From the NCBI GenBank assembly GCA_024529925.1, contig JAFEUB010000798.1:568001-632000 (forward strand): a stretch of 64,000 bases of DNA. The letters run 5' to 3'. Positions 59,554-64,000 of this stretch are shown here, one piece after another. The translations under genes were made by a program, and so were the position numbers. The DNA is from Ophthalmolycus amberensis (Eukaryota > Chordata > Actinopteri > Perciformes > Zoarcidae). Below the pieces are notes generated by a model. It ran no database searches. It saw nothing but the letters and a program-made list of their open reading frames with translations, and was not told where the DNA came from. How positions within the stretch are numbered: the stretch's first letter is position 1; the number at the start of each line of letters is the position of its first letter.

Positions 59554-61262
59554 AGGCAAAGAGAAACTGTCCCTGAGGGAGCAGCTGGTCCTAGGCTACC
59601 CAGATACACCAGAGACGCGTTATGTTTAATCCTTACCTCACAAACATGAATTCACCCTAAAACAGATATTACGATTGCTATACGTAAGATCGGCTGAACT
59701 AAGATTCGTCGGTATAGTTTGTTTTTTTTGTCCTGTTTCAAGCCGATTCTCTTTAACACCCCGTCCAGTTTCTTTGTTTTCGCTCTCGCTGGAAAGAAGC
59801 TGGACATGCATTTACTTCTTTAAAAAAAAAAAAATTACATAACGACTCGCAGGCATGTTGAATAGCACATCGTTTTCCAGGTATTTGTAACTAGAAGGAA
59901 GATGCAGAACGAACCAGTCTACCAGACATTCACTGCACTCTTTTTCCACGCAACATGGCGGTTTCACCATTTAGTTTTAGTGGAAGTTTGAGGGTGGCTC
60001 TCGTAGTGACCCGCGTCTGATTGCCGTTCACATTCGACAGTGTGACGCATGCATTTTCATTTCAGTTTTGCAACATGTAACCGCACAAAGTCCTCTGTGT
60101 GTTGTGTTCAAATTACAAGGCATTCATTGTATCTCAAAGTGCCATAAAAGACACAAATTCCTTTTTTTATAGCCACCCCATCACATCCTCAAATTTACTG
60201 AACCCAGAGAAGGGACCCGAAATGGCTGCAGATAGATTTGCAATGTATAAAGGGTAACGGTAGAAAAAGTGATTCAATGAGAGACTATTATTGTATTTTG
60301 TAGCCCAAATTGAAGATTAAAATTGCAGCAAGAGTGCGTTTTAGTCCAGCGTGACATTGAATGTGTTGTTTCAGTGAGCGAGAGGGACAGAAGGATTAAC
60401 GGGACTAGTCCGGTTGCTCTCGTTTTCCATTTTATATGTTTCCCCCTTATTGGCACCCATTCACAAGTGAGGATCATTTTTTCAGTCTTGCTGGTTACAC
60501 AACAACAAATACATCACCATCATCAGCCTTCTCTTCCCCCCCCCCCCCCCCCCCATTCCTGCTTTGTGTCTAACAAAATCTGTAAATTTCCAGATGACGA
60601 AACGATGCCAGGGTTTTGTGAGCTTGTGTACTTTTCATCTGTAGGATCTGAGAGCAGGGAAACAGGCAGAGACATAAAAGACTGTTTGCCATCCATGTCT
60701 CTGTGTGTCCGTCCAGAGCACGGTGGTGATTGAAGCCCTGGACCGGCCCTCCACACAAAGCTCGTCTCCAGGACTTTCTCTACTCCTGTCCTGTTTCTAT
60801 TGTAACACCTTTTTAAGATCATCTTTAGAACATGTGTTTTAAGTAAAATGTATTTCCACTCAAATGTTTTTGTTTTGATGAATCAATTATTGGCAGTTAA
60901 TTTTTGTGAGCACACCCTGAAAACGCCCTGACGCTGAACTGTAGAAGATGCACAAGGTTACTCTTTGAGTGGAAATACAATTTGAACTTCAGAGCACTAA
61001 GACAGTGTCGCTGTTGAGAGTAATTGTCTTTATTTGCAGAAGCCTCATTAAAACCATTGTGTGACTGTACGTTTGTTTCTAGTGTACTATCTTGTCACCA
61101 TGCCCTTTTTTTTCTGTACATAATTTTTTCAATACTTGTAATTGAAGAAAAAGAAAATATGCCTTTTCTTCGTAATTGTGAGTCAATGTGACATTTTCGG
61201 TGCATACTCGTGACACCAGTATGTAAGTACATACAAATACATTTTTTTAAATAATGAGAACC
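59554..61262 (+). other. ppm1g: ppm1g 3' UTR (end uncertain)
   Basis: No consensus AATAAA occurs soon after the stop; one lies at 61539-61544. The stretch contains a poly-A run (59823-59833) and a poly-C run (60537-60554). It could be shorter if a variant signal is used. Confidence 0.4.
60537..60554. repeat. Poly-C run of about 18
   Basis: Homopolymer in the probable ppm1g 3' UTR. Confidence 0.9.
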
Positions 61263-63715
61263 GTATTCCTGTGTTTATTTGAAACAACCAGTGCCGCATT
61301 AGCTTTTTAATGATTTTTTTGTTAATTGGGAAATTCTGCTCATAGATCAGATATTGAATCAAACTAAATATTTTTATCGGGCATCATTTTTCAATGCTAG
61401 TCAAACTAAAGTTGAGTAAATCAGAACGCAGCATCCTGTTTGAACAAAGGTATCGACTTGATGTCATCAATGTTTTTGATGGTTCTTGAGAATCAGACTG
61501 AGTACATGACTAAATGGTTTACGTGCTGCTTAAGATCAAATAAATGCATGGCTCGATAATACAACGCAAATAATATTTAATCAGTGGTTAAATGGTGCTT
61601 TCTGACTTCCAAAAGTCACAATGTTCATCTGTTGCTTTGGTCCAGCACAAGACATCTCCACAACTACTGGACCTCTCCTAGTCGCCCTCTACCAGCCAGA
61701 CTGACAGAAAACCTATTTCAGTAGATGATACGTTCATGTTCCCCTGAGGATGAACTCTTTCTATAATGAGCTTTTGTTGAGGGCGTGCATTCGGATGTTG
61801 TGACATGTTTTGCGCTGCAACTGCATCATTCCAAAAGGATATTCACCCTGAAAGTGTTCCGTTTTGTCAGGCAGGAATGAAATATTTCATTTATGCTAAG
61901 TTCCATCTTCATTTAATATACACAGTAAACATGTATACTGATGCTGACACCTCTGCAGAAATGTTACGATCATCTCTTTGGAGCAGAGCCAGAGGCCTAT
62001 GATTTAAGAGTTAATGATTACATCAAAATCAAACTGAAAGTAGTTTTAATATTTAGTGACTCACTTAGTCCATATAGTATATATATAGTAAAGTGGCTCT
62101 GTGAAGCTACACTTTGGCACAGTGGTGCTTTGAGGTAAATGCTAACATCAGCTGTTTAGTGAGTATAAAGTTAAACTTGCTCACCATCTTTGTTTAGCTG
62201 CTAAGATCTAAACACAAAGAGCAGCTGATGGGAATGTCAAAACCTTTGCCGGTCATAAAGTATTGGACAACAAAACTGCACTGACACTGATCGCAGGCAC
62301 TGTATGTATGTAATAAAAGTTGAAATGTCTGAGTTTATAATTTTATTCTATTTACTTTTACTTGTTATTTATTTTACTTGTATCTATTCATCTGTACTTA
62401 TTTCTGCAACACCTGAATTTCCCCCCTGGGGATCAATGAAGGTTTTATCTTAAATTAAAAATGTTGACATGACGCTAGATGAAAAGTTAAGGGATCGCCA
62501 AAGATATTATTATTCATTCTGAAGGTCAACAATGATGTGTATCAAAATGTCATCCAATAGTGCTCCAAACACAGCTGGACAAACTCTTACTTTTGTTATT
62601 TTCTGTGTGCACACAGAAAGTCCAGCAGATGGTAGCAAAGACATTTGGCCCAATAATGCTGACGTTAGCTATTCTATGACCCCTTCAAAGAGGGAGAGGT
62701 AGCCCCCTGTGCCATTAAGGGCAAAGAGCCTGGAGGGTTTCATCCCCACCAGAGAGCACAGCCACTGATGTCACTGACTCTCACACACCTTCGATCAACG
62801 AGGACATACCCGACAGTAACCCCGTTTCAATCAAATAAAGACTATTTGCCCTCCGTGGCACATGATCAAAGTCCTTCTCATGAAGGCGCAGTGGGCATGT
62901 TATACTTTAGATCTCCATAGAAACAGGAAAGCAAAAGAGGACAGACTTTAGCTCCCATCAGCCTCAGGGCCTCTCTGTCCTGCCCTGCCATTGGCTGCTA
63001 CTCTCCAGTCCGAGTGGCTGCTCTGCTCCCCGAGGATCAATGTTGCTGCAGGAACAATAGAAAGCGAGAGAGGAAACACACCCTGTCCTTGGAATCTAAA
63101 AATGTCATCACACACACACACACCAGAATACACACATTTTATCCCTGTCTCTAACAGGAAGGAGTTTTTTTTGTTCTTGTCTGTGGATTAACGGCTTTAG
63201 TGGTGCATGTGCAGTTTGTTAGTCTGGGTGTTCGTTCTCTTACAGGCCAAAACACACCAGGGTTAGTGTCTGTGTGAACGGGACTATTTTGTCCAGATGT
63301 ATAATAAATAGAATTGAAACTACTCTGCTCTTGGCTACTATACCAAAAATAAGCATATATGCTAAATATATGCAAAAATAAGCAAATATGCATGACTCAC
63401 TCTTCCCCAGTCAATGAACGCACGAACCACGGCTGTTACCTACAATTTTTTGATTTCTATAACGGTTTTCTCGAAGGACATGTTTGGCTGTTTCTCAAAA
63501 GGCCACTGTCGGTAGCTGTTCCAGTCTGACTTTTCACTGCAGTAGCTTCAAAAATGTTTCTAAAAGGCTACTTCTATGGAGCTCAATGGCGGCCTTGTCC
63601 AGCTGTGTGTGTTGGGGGAGTTGCTTCTGTCTCCAGGCTCTTAAACTTGACTGATAGCTGTGGAAGAGAGCCACAGGAGTCCAACTAGACCTGCCCTGCA
63701 ACTGTGCATGTATAA

Positions 63716-63718
<3 letters not shown>

Positions 63719-63776
<58 letters not shown>
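63719..63776. repeat. TG microsatellite
   Basis: 29 uninterrupted TG units. Confidence 0.95.
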
Positions 63777-63777
<1 letters not shown>

Positions 63778-63924
63778 CGTTGAGCCAACAGGTCTTATAT
63801 AGAAAGTCAGACCACAATAGCAGGTTGTAGTTAGACACTGTAAGTATTCATCAAGATCTTTTTCGATCTCCTGCTCTTAAAATGCATTGGCCTTGTTGCA
63901 GTCACATTGCACAGAGTTGTCCCA

Positions 63925-63970
63925 ACACACACACACACACTCATACACACACTCACACACACACACACAC
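63925..63970. repeat. CA microsatellite, interrupted
   Basis: CA runs separated by TCAT and TCAC. Confidence 0.9.
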
Positions 63971-64000
63971 ATTCCGGTGGTCACTGCAGTGCAGCTTAAA

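Larger units (their letters stand above)
61550..64000. other. Region downstream of ppm1g
   Basis: No gene recognised. A LINE-tail-like segment (GAATTTCCCCCCTGGGGATC) lies near 62417-62440. A TG array is at 63719-63776 and CA arrays at 63110-63123 and 63925-63970. Confidence 0.6.

Noticed and set aside
60323..60733. 136-codon ORF downstream of ppm1g
   Set aside because: Spans a poly-C run translated as proline. It lies in the probable 3' UTR and resembles no family I know.

Overview
The window is nuclear DNA of a vertebrate, almost certainly a ray-finned fish. The evidence is four intron-rich genes whose exons join in phase at GT/AG sites and whose products match vertebrate families, a very high density of CA/TG microsatellites, and teleost-type repeats (hAT and pogo DNA elements, an L2 LINE tail with TTGCC units, tRNA-derived SINE sequence). 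Nothing bacterial, plasmid, phage or CRISPR-like is present. Gene names rest on recalled family sequences, not on a database search.

Layout. (1) 1-15,600, minus strand: fam120b (constitutive coactivator of PPAR-gamma family), 13 coding exons, 724 residues. Its 3' UTR runs off the left edge. (2) 15,600-23,226: a head-to-head intergenic interval leading to a TATA-type promoter. (3) 23,227-31,535, plus strand: a Delta ligand of the DLL1 class, closest to fish deltaD, 12 coding exons, 803 residues, followed by a 1.6 kb 3' UTR. The Delta/FAM120B neighbourhood is also found in mammals (human 6q27). (4) 31,536-48,400: gene-free, microsatellite-rich DNA with one complete-ended hAT relic. (5) 48,400-49,910, minus strand: mis12, a kinetochore subunit, two coding exons, 220 residues. 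(6) 51,530-about 61,500, plus strand: ppm1g, a nuclear PP2C-type phosphatase, 13 coding exons, 558 residues, divergent from mis12. (7) 61,500-64,000: no gene recognised.

The four genes do not form a pathway. Delta acts at the cell surface in Notch signalling, Mis12 at the kinetochore, and Ppm1g and Fam120b in the nucleus.

I did not find a new multi-gene system. The points most worth checking are: a triple tandem splice acceptor (three AGs, 2 nt apart) in fam120b that could feed three reading frames, two of them long; a 12-bp-TSD insertion 24 bp upstream of the mis12 start codon; a pogo-type element nested in a hAT element inside a ppm1g intron, with both target duplications intact; an expanded tyrosine repeat in the Delta intracellular tail; a GTAC-dense Delta 3' UTR; and possible Sox/E-box and homeodomain clusters in Delta introns. 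Coding exon boundaries were read by hand from splice sites and phase. UTR ends, promoters and repeat families are less certain.
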